From Thermomicrobiales bacterium (GTDB taxonomy: Bacteria > Chloroflexota > Chloroflexia > Thermomicrobiales > CADCWN01): 64,000 bases of DNA. The stretch is from contig JAUJMV010000023.1 of NCBI GenBank assembly GCA_030446685.1, positions 54,755-118,754 on the forward strand, read 5' to 3'. The position numbers were made by a program, and so were the translations under genes. Below, piece by piece: positions 24,189-33,814 of the stretch. The notes under the pieces were generated by a model. That model was given only the letters and a program-made list of their open reading frames with translations, did no database searches and was not told the DNA's origin. How positions within the stretch are numbered: position 1 is the stretch's first letter; each line of letters starts with the position of its first letter.

Positions 24189-24301
24189 CTCGTCGCCTCC
24201 TACGTATCGATCGGCCGGCCGGGGGCTGGGGGGCCGAGCCTCGCCGCATGCCGCGCAACCACCGCTCGGCGGACCGGCCACCTGGCTGCCCCGCTCGTCG
24301 C

Positions 24302-25258
24302 TCAGAAGCCGGCCCGCTTGTCGCAGACGTTCAGCAGCGGCGCACCGCCGACGAACCGGCGCAGATTCTCGCGCGTGAGTGCCCAGACCCGCTCGCGCGT
24401 CTGGGCCGAAGCCCCCGAGCAGTGGGGCGTCAGGATCAGGTTCGGCGCGTCCCAGATCGGATCGTCGGGCGGCGGCGGCTCGACGGCCAGGACATCGAGG
24501 CCCGCGCCCGCGAGCTGTCCCCCCCGGAGCGCCGCCACCAGCGCCGCCTCGTCGACGATGCCGCCGCGCGAGACCGCCAGCAGGTACGCGCCGGGCGGCA
24601 GCAGCCCGATGCGGCGCGCGTCGATCAGGTCGGCGGTCAAGGGCGTGTAGGGCGTCGCCACGCTCAGGACGTCCGCCCGGCCCAGCGCCTCGTCGAGCCG
24701 GTCGAGCGGCCAGACCGCCTCGACGCCGTCCGGCGCCGGGCCGGGGCACAGGTCCACCCCGATGACGCGCATCTCGAACGCCGCGGCGCGGCTGGCGATC
24801 GCCCGCCCGATGTTGCCCAGGCCCACGACGACCATTGTCGCGCCGGTCAGCTCGCGCAGGCCGTCGGTGGCGCCCGGCCGTTTCCAGGCGTGCCGCCGCT
24901 GATCCTCCGCCAGCGCGACGATCCGGCGGGTGAGGGCCAGCAGCATGGCGAAGGTGTGCTCGGCGATGCAGGGCGCGTGTCCCCCGCGCGTGTTGGTCAC
25001 GACGACGTCGCTCGCCACCAGCTCCGGGATGGTCGCCAGCGTCTCGATGCCGGCGCCGGTCGAGTGGACCCAGCGCAGGGACGGCCCCGCCGCCAGGAAG
25101 GTGTCGCGGCCGATGCGGCCCAGGTAGGCGTCGGCGTCGCCGATCGCCGCCAGTTGTTCCGCCGGCCGCGGCGCCGGCGCGAAGTCGACCTCGGGGAACT
25201 CGGCCCGCCACGACGCCAGCGTCGCCTCGCCTGGGCTGGTCCCGACCACGATTTTCAT
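24302..25258 (-). CDS. D-2-hydroxyacid dehydrogenase
   Basis: TMVVVGLGNIGRAIASRAAAFEMRVIGVD; SRGGIVDEAALVAAL; LILTPHCSG. Confidence 0.92.
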   Translation of the reverse strand: MKIVVGTSPGEATLASWRAEFPEVDFAPAPRPAEQLAAIGDADAYLGRIGRDTFLAAGPSLRWVHSTGAGIETLATIPELVASDVVVTNTRGGHAPCIAEHTFAMLLALTRRIVALAEDQRRHAWKRPGATDGLRELTGATMVVVGLGNIGRAIASRAAAFEMRVIGVDLCPGPAPDGVEAVWPLDRLDEALGRADVLSVATPYTPLTADLIDARRIGLLPPGAYLLAVSRGGIVDEAALVAALRGGQLAGAGLDVLAVEPPPPDDPIWDAPNLILTPHCSGASAQTRERVWALTRENLRRFVGGAPLLNVCDKRAGF

Positions 25259-25316
25259 GTCCGCGTCTGACCTCCCGCTTCCCTCTCGTTCTCGCCCCGC
25301 GTTCCCCACGGGCGGG

Positions 25317-26459
25317 TCAGAAATCGACCGTCGACCCGTCAACGTGCAGCCGGTTTTCGATCTCGCGCGGGCGATAGGGGTGGCGCAACGCGGCGTCCTC
25401 GGCCAATTCGATCCCGATGCCGGGCGCGTCCGGCACGATCAGGAACCCCGCGCCGTCGTACCGGACCGGCTGCGTGACGATCTCGCTCTTCGGCGGCCGA
25501 TCTTCGCTGCCGGAGTATTCCTGGATCGCGAAGTTCGGGATACAGGCGGCGAGCTGGACGCTGGCCGCGGTGATGACCGGGCTGGAGTTGACGTGCGGGG
25601 CGACACCGACGTGGTGCGCCTCGGCGAGCGCGGCGATCTTCTTCGCGCCGCTGATCCCGCCGCAGAGGCCCAGCGACGTTCGCACGAACCCGACCGCGTC
25701 GCGGCGCAGCAGCATCTCGAACTCGTGGATCGTGTGCAAGCGCTCGCCGGTCGCGATCGGGATGCCGATCCGGCCGGCGACGAGCGCCATCGCGTCGAGG
25801 TTGTCCGGGCGAATCGGGTCCTCGTAGAACATCGGGTGGTACGGCTCGAGCGCCCGGCCGAGCTCGATCGCCTCGGCCGGGGTCAGGCGACGGTGCAATT
25901 CGATGCAGAGGTCCAGCTCGGGTCCGAGCTCCTCGCGATAGCGTCGCACGGCATCAACTGCGTCGTGCATCTTGGCGCCGTGCGTCTTGAAGTAGACGTC
26001 GCCACGCCCGCCGTCGACCAGCGGCGAGAGGTGGCCGACGGCGGTGAAGCCGCGCTCCTTGGCCCCGCGGCAGTTGGCGATGACGTCGTCCACCGTCCGG
26101 CCGCCGATGTCCAGGTAGACGCGCGCCCGGTCGCGCGTCTTGCCGCCGAGCAACTCGTAGACCGGCACGCCGAGGTGCTTGCCCTTGAGGTCCCACAGGG
26201 CGATGTCGATCGCGCTGAGCGCGCCCATGATCGCCGCCCCGCGGAAGAAGAAGGCGCGGTAGAGGTAGTTCCAGTGGTGCTCGATCCGCAGCGGGTCCTG
26301 GCCGACCAGGTAGCGCGCGAACTTCTGGACCGCCGCCTCCGACGCCTCCAGGAGGCCCCAGGCGCCGGACTCCCCCAGCCCGACGAGACCCGCGTCGGTG
26401 TGGACCCGCACGAACAGGAAGCGGTCGACCGGCACGGTCTCCACCCTAGTAATCTGCAC
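25317..26459 (-). CDS. Mandelate racemase/galactonate dehydratase-like enolase superfamily protein
   Basis: MQITRVETVPVDRFLFVRVHTDAGLVGLGESGAWG; ALWDLKGKHLGVPVYELLGGK; CIELHRRLTPAEA; FYEDPIRPDN; IATGERLHT. Confidence 0.92.
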   Translation of the reverse strand: MQITRVETVPVDRFLFVRVHTDAGLVGLGESGAWGLLEASEAAVQKFARYLVGQDPLRIEHHWNYLYRAFFFRGAAIMGALSAIDIALWDLKGKHLGVPVYELLGGKTRDRARVYLDIGGRTVDDVIANCRGAKERGFTAVGHLSPLVDGGRGDVYFKTHGAKMHDAVDAVRRYREELGPELDLCIELHRRLTPAEAIELGRALEPYHPMFYEDPIRPDNLDAMALVAGRIGIPIATGERLHTIHEFEMLLRRDAVGFVRTSLGLCGGISGAKKIAALAEAHHVGVAPHVNSSPVITAASVQLAACIPNFAIQEYSGSEDRPPKSEIVTQPVRYDGAGFLIVPDAPGIGIELAEDAALRHPYRPREIENRLHVDGSTVDF

Positions 26460-26499
26460 GTTCCCCCTCCCCTCCTTCAGGCTGTCGCGGGCGCGGACC

Positions 26500-28779
26500 T
26501 CAGCCCCGGCGCTCCACCTCGAGGACGTACCAGGTCGTCCCCGGCTCTCCCGTCAGCTCGATCGTGAACCCCTCGCCGGCGCCAGCCGCGAGGCGGGGCG
26601 CGCCGAGCGGCCGGCCGCGGCCGTCGAGCGGCTGGAGGCGGACGGCGATCGCCCCTTCCAGGTCGCGCAGGGTCACGGTCGCGCGCACCGGCTCGATCCG
26701 CGTCGGCGGCCCGCCCCACCGGCCTTTGACCGAGCGGCGCTCATTGTCCCAACGCATCCCGGTGTTGGCCGCCCGGGCGACCGCCACCAGCAGGAGCCGG
26801 TCGGCCCGCGCGATCGGCCGCGCGTCCAGGCTCGCCAATTGCACCGCCGCGAACGGCGTCGCCAGCGCGACGCCCAGGTTGCTCGTGGCGCGCTCGCCGG
26901 CGCGCATGATGAGCGCCTGGTGGCGCGGCGCGTCGACCAGGATCCGGCCGTCAGCCCGGGCCTCCTCCCAGACCAGCTCGCCGGTGTCGCTGACGATCCG
27001 ACCCTTCGGCAGCCGGATCTCGCCGTCGGTCGGCGTCACCCTGTCGGCGTGGAAATCGGCCAGCACCGTGCGATGAACCAGCCCCAGCCGACCCGGCAAG
27101 TAGGGGAGCCAGTAGGGATGCCCCTCGTCGGGCATCGCCACGCGGGTGCTCTCCAGCGCCCAGTCGTGGGGCACGCGACGCTCGACCGTGCGCTCGGCGG
27201 CGCGCACGTCGCCGCGCAGGAACAGCAGCGCCCCGGCGGCCAGTTGGGTCATCCGCACCGGGTCGTTGACGAGCCGCAGTTGGTGGTCGATCGCCCCCTG
27301 CTGCCAGATCCGGTCGGGCGGGTAGGGGCCGCCGGTGTAGCTGTGCCAGAAGATGCCGTCCCAGTCCTGCAGGGACGCGTACGCCGCGACGAGCGGGATG
27401 CACTCGCAGTAGTGGTCGTTCGGATACCACTCGTTGATCTCGGAGACGATATAGGGGCGATCCTTCACGATGGTGCGCGACAGCAGGGCGGGCAGCGAGC
27501 GATCGGGGTGATCGACCTGGGCGAGGTGCGTGGTCCTGCCCGGCTCGCGCGGCTCCCGCCAGTACTTGTGGCCGTCCATCACGTCCAGCTTCGCCAGCCC
27601 CTCCAGCGCCGCCAGGGCGCTGTAGCCATAGCCCCAGTCCGAACCGCCGACGATCAACTGTTGCGCCCCGACCGTGCCCCGCAGAAACGCCTCCATGTTT
27701 CGGAAGAACGCCTGCTCCGTCTCGGCGTAGAAGCGCGCCTCATCCCGGAATCGCCCCGCCGACGCCCCCGCGAACTCCTCCGGACACAACCGCCGCACCG
27801 TCCCCTGACCGGCATCCTCGTGCTCCCGCAGGTCGTGCTCCCAGGCGGTCGCCAGCGCCGCGCGCCCATCGTACCGGCGTGCCAGCCAGCGGTTCCAGAG
27901 CCGGTCGAGGTCCGCGGCGTAGGACGGCGGGATATCCGGTCGATCGTGTCGCGACGGCGCGGTCTGCTGACCGCGCAGCTTGCCGCCTCGCCACATCTGG
28001 AGCAAGCTCTGCTCGTTGACGATCTCGATCAGCGCGATCGCCGGCTCGTCGGCGTAGCGGTTGCCGGTGAAGGGGTTGACGTGATCGAGCAACTGCCGCG
28101 CGTACTCCTGCTGGAGGAAGATCAGGCGCTCGTCGAAGTAGGTGAGCCCTTTGCCGAAGCCGATGTACTCGACGTCCTTCACGCCGTCGCCGACGCTGAA
28201 CTGGCGCGAGACGTTGAGGTTGAGGTCGATGTAGATCCCGTTCGCCTTGCAGCAGGCGATGAACCAGTCGAGCCGGGCCAGCGCCTCGGGATCGAGCGCG
28301 CGCGTCGCTGCCCGGCCCGGATGGGGCTTGCGTTCCCCGGTCACGGTGCCCGGGCCGGCCTTGCCGGTGTCGGTTCGCCAGAGCAGCACGCCATTGGGCC
28401 AACGATGGTCCAGGGGGTGGAGGCGGAGGCAGTTGATCCCGAATTTGGCCATCCGCCGGGCGATGACGCCGGCCAGGTCCATCGGCGGGAAGAATGCCGC
28501 GTAGACCTGGCCGACCCCCCAGAAGCGCCAGCGCGCGCCGTCGCCGGTCGCCAGATGCCCGTCGACGACCTGGATGAAACCGTCGGCGCCGGCCGGTTTC
28601 TTCAGCAGTCCCGCCATGTCCGTCGGCCCGGTCGTCACGTCGTCCCACGGGACGACGAACGCGGGCCAGTCCTCATGCTCCGGACGATCCCCAGGCGGCA
28701 CGACCTCCCCCGATCCTTGCGGCACGCCCCGCGATCCTTTCGCCCCTTGCCACCCCATTGACAACGACAGGCCTTCCAT
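26500..28779 (-). CDS. Cellulase-family (GH5-like) glycoside hydrolase
   Basis: WRFWGVGQVYAAFFPPMDLAGVIARRMAKFGINCLRLHPLDHRWPNGVLL; IYIDLNLNVSRQFSVGDGV; IALIEIVNEQSLLQMW; YIVSEINEWYPND. Confidence 0.8.
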   Translation of the reverse strand: MEGLSLSMGWQGAKGSRGVPQGSGEVVPPGDRPEHEDWPAFVVPWDDVTTGPTDMAGLLKKPAGADGFIQVVDGHLATGDGARWRFWGVGQVYAAFFPPMDLAGVIARRMAKFGINCLRLHPLDHRWPNGVLLWRTDTGKAGPGTVTGERKPHPGRAATRALDPEALARLDWFIACCKANGIYIDLNLNVSRQFSVGDGVKDVEYIGFGKGLTYFDERLIFLQQEYARQLLDHVNPFTGNRYADEPAIALIEIVNEQSLLQMWRGGKLRGQQTAPSRHDRPDIPPSYAADLDRLWNRWLARRYDGRAALATAWEHDLREHEDAGQGTVRRLCPEEFAGASAGRFRDEARFYAETEQAFFRNMEAFLRGTVGAQQLIVGGSDWGYGYSALAALEGLAKLDVMDGHKYWREPREPGRTTHLAQVDHPDRSLPALLSRTIVKDRPYIVSEINEWYPNDHYCECIPLVAAYASLQDWDGIFWHSYTGGPYPPDRIWQQGAIDHQLRLVNDPVRMTQLAAGALLFLRGDVRAAERTVERRVPHDWALESTRVAMPDEGHPYWLPYLPGRLGLVHRTVLADFHADRVTPTDGEIRLPKGRIVSDTGELVWEEARADGRILVDAPRHQALIMRAGERATSNLGVALATPFAAVQLASLDARPIARADRLLLVAVARAANTGMRWDNERRSVKGRWGGPPTRIEPVRATVTLRDLEGAIAVRLQPLDGRGRPLGAPRLAAGAGEGFTIELTGEPGTTWYVLEVERRG

Positions 28780-28819
28780 GCCGATCCCGCCACCTCTCCG
28801 ATTCGCCGGCGGCGGGGCG

Positions 28820-30700
28820 CTACTGTGCCCTGAGGTCTGCTTCGTATTCCTTGCGAATCTGATCGCCGCCGCGGCTGCGCCAGTCCTGCACAAACTGGTC
28901 GAACGCGCTCAGCGGCGCGCGCCCGGTGACGATCGCGCTCATCCGGTCCCGATAGAGCTGGTCGAGTTCGCTGGCCCTCGCCGCGTAGGTCGGCGAGAAC
29001 GCGTTGAGCGTCGGATCATCGATGCCGATCGACAGCAGACCCTCCAGCAACTCCTGCTGCTGCTTGGCGGCGGGGTCGTCGCCACCGATGTAGATGACGG
29101 GGGGGGCCTCGGTCAGGTTCGCCAGATCGCCCCGCTCCATCCTCCCCCGGTCGTTGCGCTGGCGCGTACCATCCGGCTGGACCTCGTGATGGATGCCCTC
29201 GATGCCATAGTTCAGGAAGATCTCCTCTTCGCTGCCGAAGGGGGCGCAGAAGTAGTTGAGGATGCGCAGCAGCTCCCGGACGCGCTCCCGGTCCCGGCCC
29301 ACCTTCGCGGGGATGGCCACGAACCCGATGATGCCCGAGCCCTTGTGGGTCACCGCTTTGCCGCCGTCGTGCCCCATCGGCACCAGGCCGACCGGATCCG
29401 CGGTGGGGGTGACTTTCCGGGCGTTCAGGCGGAGCCCGGGGATGGCGCCGTAGCCGTCGGTGTAGCCGCCGAACTTGCCCCCGGCGAAGAGCTGCTTGGC
29501 CTGCTGGGTGTTCATCGTCCCCGCATCCGGATGGTAGACCCCGGCCTCGAAGAGCCGCCGCGCGTAGGCGACCGTCTGCCGATACTCCTCGGTTTCGTAG
29601 GCGGCCGCCAGCGTGCCGTCGGCATTGAGCCGCCACCCATTGGGCACGCGGAACATCCCCTCGAAGAAGCTCAGATCGTAGGGGTTGCTGCTGCTCGCCC
29701 CGAGACCGTAGGTGTCGGCCTGGCCGTTGCCGTCGGGGTCGTTCTTGGTCATGGCGATCATCAACCGGGAGAATTCTTCCGCGTTCTTGGGCTGGAGGAC
29801 GCCGAGCTTGTCCGCCCAATCCTGGCGAAACATCAGCGGGCTGCCCGCGATCGCGGTCGGGCGGGGGACGCCGTAGATCTTGCCCTTGATGGCGACGTTC
29901 TTCCAGTAGAAGTCCGGGAAGGCGGCGAGGTTGGGGTACTCCTGGAGGGCCGCGCCGGTCAGATAGGGCGTCAGGTCGGTCCAGGCGCCCTGCTGGATGA
30001 CCTTGTGCTGGTCGGGGGCCCGGCTGAGGACGAGCAGGCTGATGTCGGGGAGATCGCCGGCCGCGGTGAACGCGGCGAGTTTCTCCTGATAGCTGCCCAC
30101 CGGCGCGATCGTCGGTTCGAGCGTGACCCCGAGCCGCTTCTCCAACTCTTGCCAGTAGCGATTCTCGTTTCGCGAAGGGACCGGGGGATTGCCGAACGAG
30201 ATGTGGAGCGAAGTCACCCTGCCACCCCGGCCGGGGACGGCCGGGACGGAGTTGAAGACTGACGGGCGTTTGGTGTACAGCGGCGGCACCCCCGGCACGG
30301 GCGAGATGACGATCCCGGCCGTGCCGGCGACCGGGCTACTCGCCGCCGTCGCCCGCGCCGTGCCCGCGGCGGTCGTCGTTCCCGCCGTCGCGGTCGTCGT
30401 TCCCGCCGTCGCGGTCGTCGTGGTGACCCGCGCCGCGCCCACCCCGCCCGCGGCCGCCGCGGCGGCCGCCGTCGCCGCCGGGCTGCCCCCGGTAGTGGCG
30501 GTGGTGGCGCCCCCGCCCCCGCCGCCCGTCGTCGGGGCGGGCGGAGCCTCGCTGCCGCAGGCGGCGAGCAAGGCGACGCCCGCGGCCCCCAGCGCCGCGC
30601 GCAGGACCGCCCGGCGGCTGTGGACCCCGCGGGGCAACCGGCGTTGGCCGTCCTCTCCGCGTCGCATTTGCTCGGCGCTCCCGGTCGGTCGCTCGCGCAT
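28820..30700 (-). CDS. Extracellular solute-binding protein (LipO-type lipoprotein)
   Basis: RRAVLRAALGAAGVALLAACGSEAPP lipobox; NRYWQELEKRLGVTLEPTIAPVGSYQEKLAAFTAAGDLPDISLL; DWRSRGGDQIRKEYEADLRAQ*. Confidence 0.88.
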   Translation of the reverse strand: MRERPTGSAEQMRRGEDGQRRLPRGVHSRRAVLRAALGAAGVALLAACGSEAPPAPTTGGGGGGATTATTGGSPAATAAAAAAAGGVGAARVTTTTATAGTTTATAGTTTAAGTARATAASSPVAGTAGIVISPVPGVPPLYTKRPSVFNSVPAVPGRGGRVTSLHISFGNPPVPSRNENRYWQELEKRLGVTLEPTIAPVGSYQEKLAAFTAAGDLPDISLLVLSRAPDQHKVIQQGAWTDLTPYLTGAALQEYPNLAAFPDFYWKNVAIKGKIYGVPRPTAIAGSPLMFRQDWADKLGVLQPKNAEEFSRLMIAMTKNDPDGNGQADTYGLGASSSNPYDLSFFEGMFRVPNGWRLNADGTLAAAYETEEYRQTVAYARRLFEAGVYHPDAGTMNTQQAKQLFAGGKFGGYTDGYGAIPGLRLNARKVTPTADPVGLVPMGHDGGKAVTHKGSGIIGFVAIPAKVGRDRERVRELLRILNYFCAPFGSEEEIFLNYGIEGIHHEVQPDGTRQRNDRGRMERGDLANLTEAPPVIYIGGDDPAAKQQQELLEGLLSIGIDDPTLNAFSPTYAARASELDQLYRDRMSAIVTGRAPLSAFDQFVQDWRSRGGDQIRKEYEADLRAQ

Positions 30701-30894
30701 CGTCGTCCTCCCTCCGCGCGCGATAGCGCACGCCTGTTGTCCAGCCACCACTCGTCCCGCACCGGCGCCGGCGTCCCCGCGACCCCCTGCGCCGCCGGCA
30801 CGCGTCCGCCTCGGTCGTGCCCTGCGCGGCGTCGATCCCTGAACCGATGCCGGCGCCCCATCCAGGGTTACTCTCGCCGCCCGAGAAACAGCCT

Positions 30895-30965
30895 CTCCAC
30901 ATCGGCGGATTAGATTATTCGATATTAGATGTTGGAATTATCATAGCATGCCTGTCAAGAGGGGG
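30895..30965. promoter_or_regulatory. AT-rich divergent regulatory region between solute-binding protein and LacI regulator
   Basis: GATTATTCGATATTAGATGTTGGAATTATCATAGCATGCCTGTCAAG; strong local AT contrast, TTGACA on the minus strand, imperfect inverted half-sites GATTATTC...GAATTATC. Confidence 0.4.
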
Positions 30966-31038
30966 CTGGCCCGCGCCGGGATCGAGTATGATGTCGTCGC
31001 GCCAGGGAGTGCCGACGGCGAGATGGAAGGACGGGGGC

Positions 31039-32124
31039 ATGGTCAGGCCGCGGGCGGTCACGAGCTACGACGTCGCCAAGCACGCGGGGGTGTCCCAGGC
31101 GACGGTCTCGGCCGTGCTGAACAACAAGCACGGCACGATCCGCGTCTCGGAGGAGACGCGCCGGCGCGTGCTCGCGGCGGTGGAGACGCTGCAGTACTCC
31201 CCGAATCCTCTCGCGCAGGGCTTACGCCGCCGCCGGAGCGGGATCATCGGCTTCGTCCCGCTGGGGTTCTACCGCAAGCGCCACGAGCGGCCACTGCCGA
31301 CCATGCAACTGCTCAACCTCCAGATCGCGCGCGCGGCGATCCAGCACGGCTACCACGTCCTGGAGGCCACCGCCGAATCGGCCGCCTCGCGCGGCAGCGA
31401 GGAACTCGTCCGCTTCCTGCTGGACCAGCGGGTCGACGGGGTGATCGTCGACCGGCCCGAGACCGCCGCCGAGGTCCGGCGGCTCGTCGAGCGCGGCCTG
31501 CCGGTCGTGCAACTGCTGGCCCCGCACTTCGACTGTCCGACGCCGGCCATCACGGTGGACATGACGCCGGGCACCGACGCCGCGATCGACCACCTGGTCG
31601 GGCAGGGACACCGGCGGATTGCCTTCCTCGGCCACCACGGCGCCCGCCCCCACGATCGCGCCCGGTTGGACTGCTTCCGCGCCGCGCTCGCCCGCCACCG
31701 GCTCGCGCTGCCGGAGGAGTACGTGCGGCTGGGGGAGACGACCGTGGTGACGGAGAGCTGCGCCCTCGCCACGGCCCTGCTCGCGCTGCCGGAGCGGCCG
31801 ACCGCGATCCTGGCCGCGACCGAGGGGCTGGCCCTCGGCGCGTTGCGGGCGCTCTACGCGGCGCGGGTCCATGTGCCGGAGGCGATGAGCCTGGTCAGCA
31901 GCAACGACGCCCTGGCCGTCCACCTCTACCCGCCGCTGACCAGCATCACCCTGCCGTTCGAGGAGATCGCGCACCATGCCGTCGCGCTGCTCACCGCGCA
32001 GCTCGACGGCGATGTCCCGGCATCCGGCGAGCCGACCCGGATCGTCCTCCCCACGCAGTTCACCATCCGCGAGTCGACGCGGCCGCCGCTCGGCGCCCGA
32101 GACGAGGTTCAGGCCGGGCGGTAG
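31039..32124 (+). CDS. LacI family transcriptional regulator
   Basis: VTSYDVAKHAGVSQATVSAVLNNKHGTIRVSEETRRRVLAAVETLQYSPNPLAQGLR HTH; periplasmic-binding-like sensor domain. Confidence 0.94.
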   Translation: MVRPRAVTSYDVAKHAGVSQATVSAVLNNKHGTIRVSEETRRRVLAAVETLQYSPNPLAQGLRRRRSGIIGFVPLGFYRKRHERPLPTMQLLNLQIARAAIQHGYHVLEATAESAASRGSEELVRFLLDQRVDGVIVDRPETAAEVRRLVERGLPVVQLLAPHFDCPTPAITVDMTPGTDAAIDHLVGQGHRRIAFLGHHGARPHDRARLDCFRAALARHRLALPEEYVRLGETTVVTESCALATALLALPERPTAILAATEGLALGALRALYAARVHVPEAMSLVSSNDALAVHLYPPLTSITLPFEEIAHHAVALLTAQLDGDVPASGEPTRIVLPTQFTIRESTRPPLGARDEVQAGR

Positions 32125-32295
32125 GAGTGGAACGGAAACGAGCGCCGGCACGTCACCAATCCTCAACGATCGTGTTCGGGCGATCGCCTCGACGGCTCGC
32201 TGCAAGCCCTGCTTCGTCCCACCGGCGGCACGTAACATCGTACGGAATGTGCAAGCACCTCCGCCCGCGACGCCGCACCTCGCGCCCCGGCCATC

Positions 32296-33810
32296 TCAGC
32301 CGTCCAGGGGTGGGGAGAAGGGGGTCTCCGTATTCCGCCCGGTCGCCGGGTCGAAATAGAGCGGCGCGGGGTGGCCGCCAGCGGTGCGGATCGCCCAGTC
32401 GAGGAGCCGGTCGCGCAGCCGCCCGCGCACGGCGGCGTACGCCGGGTCGCGCGCCCGGTTCGTCAGCTCCCACGGGTCGGCCCCGAGGTCGTACAGCTCG
32501 TCGGTCTCGTCGGCCGGGTCGTAGACGTACTTGTACTGCCCCATCCGCACCATCCGCGGGTGGCCCTCGGCCTCGCGCCAGCGCAGCAGGGGGAGCGGCC
32601 CCGGCCACGGCCCCGCGAGCAACCGGGGCAGATCCGCCAGCCGCAGCCGGGGGCCACCCGCGCCGTACTCCGCGAACACCGCGTCGCGCGGCGGGTCGTC
32701 CCCGATGCCGGGGAGCGGGCGCCCGTCGTGGCCCGCCGGCACCGGCACGCCCGCGAGACCGAGGCAGGTCGGCAGGACGTCGAGCAGGCTGACGAGGTGG
32801 GGCTCCACCGCGCCTTCCGGCACGCGACCGGGCCACGACAGGAGCAGCGGCACGCGGGTCAGGCAGTCGTAGAACGCGCCCGACTTCACCGCGGCGCGGT
32901 GCTCGCCCGCGTAGTCGCCGTGATCGGAGCAGAAGACGACGATCGTGTCCTCGGTCAGCCCGCGCCGGTCGAGCGCGGCGAGGATCCGCCCCACCGCGTC
33001 GTCCACGAAGCGGATCATCCCGTAGTAGACGCTCAGCGTGAGGCGGATCTGGGCCTCGCTGAGGCGGTCGGAGCCGAACAGCCGACGGAAGACGCGCGTG
33101 CGCTCCATCGCCGCGTCGGCCTCGCCGTCGCGCCACGGGGGCAGCGTCAGACGCTCCGGCGGGTGCAGCGCGGCGTACGGCAGCGGGCACTGGTACGGCT
33201 CGTGCGGGTCGGGGAACGAGACCCACGCGCAGAAGGGCCGGTCGCCGGTCTGCGCCTCCAGGAAGCGCACCGCGCGCCGCGCCAGGATGGCCGTGGGACA
33301 GGCTTCCGCCGGGTAGGGGTTGATGCGCGGCCGCCCGTACACGGCCGGGTCGATGCCGGGCGCGTCCCCTTCCAGCCCCGGTGCGCCGGAACGGATCCAG
33401 CGCACCGCCGCCGCCTCCTCCTCGCTCGCGGTGTCGTCCGGCCCCTGGTGCGAGAAGACGTAGCGGTGCGCGAACAGCGCCTGGTCGGCGGGCCGGAAGC
33501 AGTGGTCCTTGCCGAACAGGGCGAGCGTGTACCCCGCCTCGTGCAGCCCGCGCGCGAAGTGGTGTTCCTCCGGCGGCATGAGGATTTCGTTGGTGCGCGC
33601 CCCGTGGCGGTGCGGGTAGCGCCCGGTCCAGAAGGAGACGCGCGCCGGCACGCACAGCGGGTGCGGGGTGTAGCACTGGTCGTAGCGCACGCCGCGCGCG
33701 GCCAGGCGTTCCAGCGCGGGCGTCGGCACGTCGGGGTTGCCGTACAGCCGGATCGCGGTCGCCTTCTGCTGGTCGGTCATCAGGACGAGGATGTTCGGCC
33801 GCTTCGCCAT
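32296..33810 (-). CDS. Sulfatase, Cys type
   Basis: MAKRPNILVLMTDQQKATAIRLYGNPDVPTPALERLAARG; LCVPARVSFWTGRYPHRHG; FCSDHGDYAGEH. Confidence 0.93.
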   Translation of the reverse strand: MAKRPNILVLMTDQQKATAIRLYGNPDVPTPALERLAARGVRYDQCYTPHPLCVPARVSFWTGRYPHRHGARTNEILMPPEEHHFARGLHEAGYTLALFGKDHCFRPADQALFAHRYVFSHQGPDDTASEEEAAAVRWIRSGAPGLEGDAPGIDPAVYGRPRINPYPAEACPTAILARRAVRFLEAQTGDRPFCAWVSFPDPHEPYQCPLPYAALHPPERLTLPPWRDGEADAAMERTRVFRRLFGSDRLSEAQIRLTLSVYYGMIRFVDDAVGRILAALDRRGLTEDTIVVFCSDHGDYAGEHRAAVKSGAFYDCLTRVPLLLSWPGRVPEGAVEPHLVSLLDVLPTCLGLAGVPVPAGHDGRPLPGIGDDPPRDAVFAEYGAGGPRLRLADLPRLLAGPWPGPLPLLRWREAEGHPRMVRMGQYKYVYDPADETDELYDLGADPWELTNRARDPAYAAVRGRLRDRLLDWAIRTAGGHPAPLYFDPATGRNTETPFSPPLDG

Positions 33811-33814
33811 CGGA

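Noticed and set aside
21213-24650. 1145-aa plus-strand ORF
   Set aside because: Low-complexity R/G/A/P-rich shadow ORF antisense to well-supported aldolase, SDR and binding-protein genes
26398-28761. 787-aa plus-strand ORF
   Set aside because: Antisense shadow of the GH at 26500-28779
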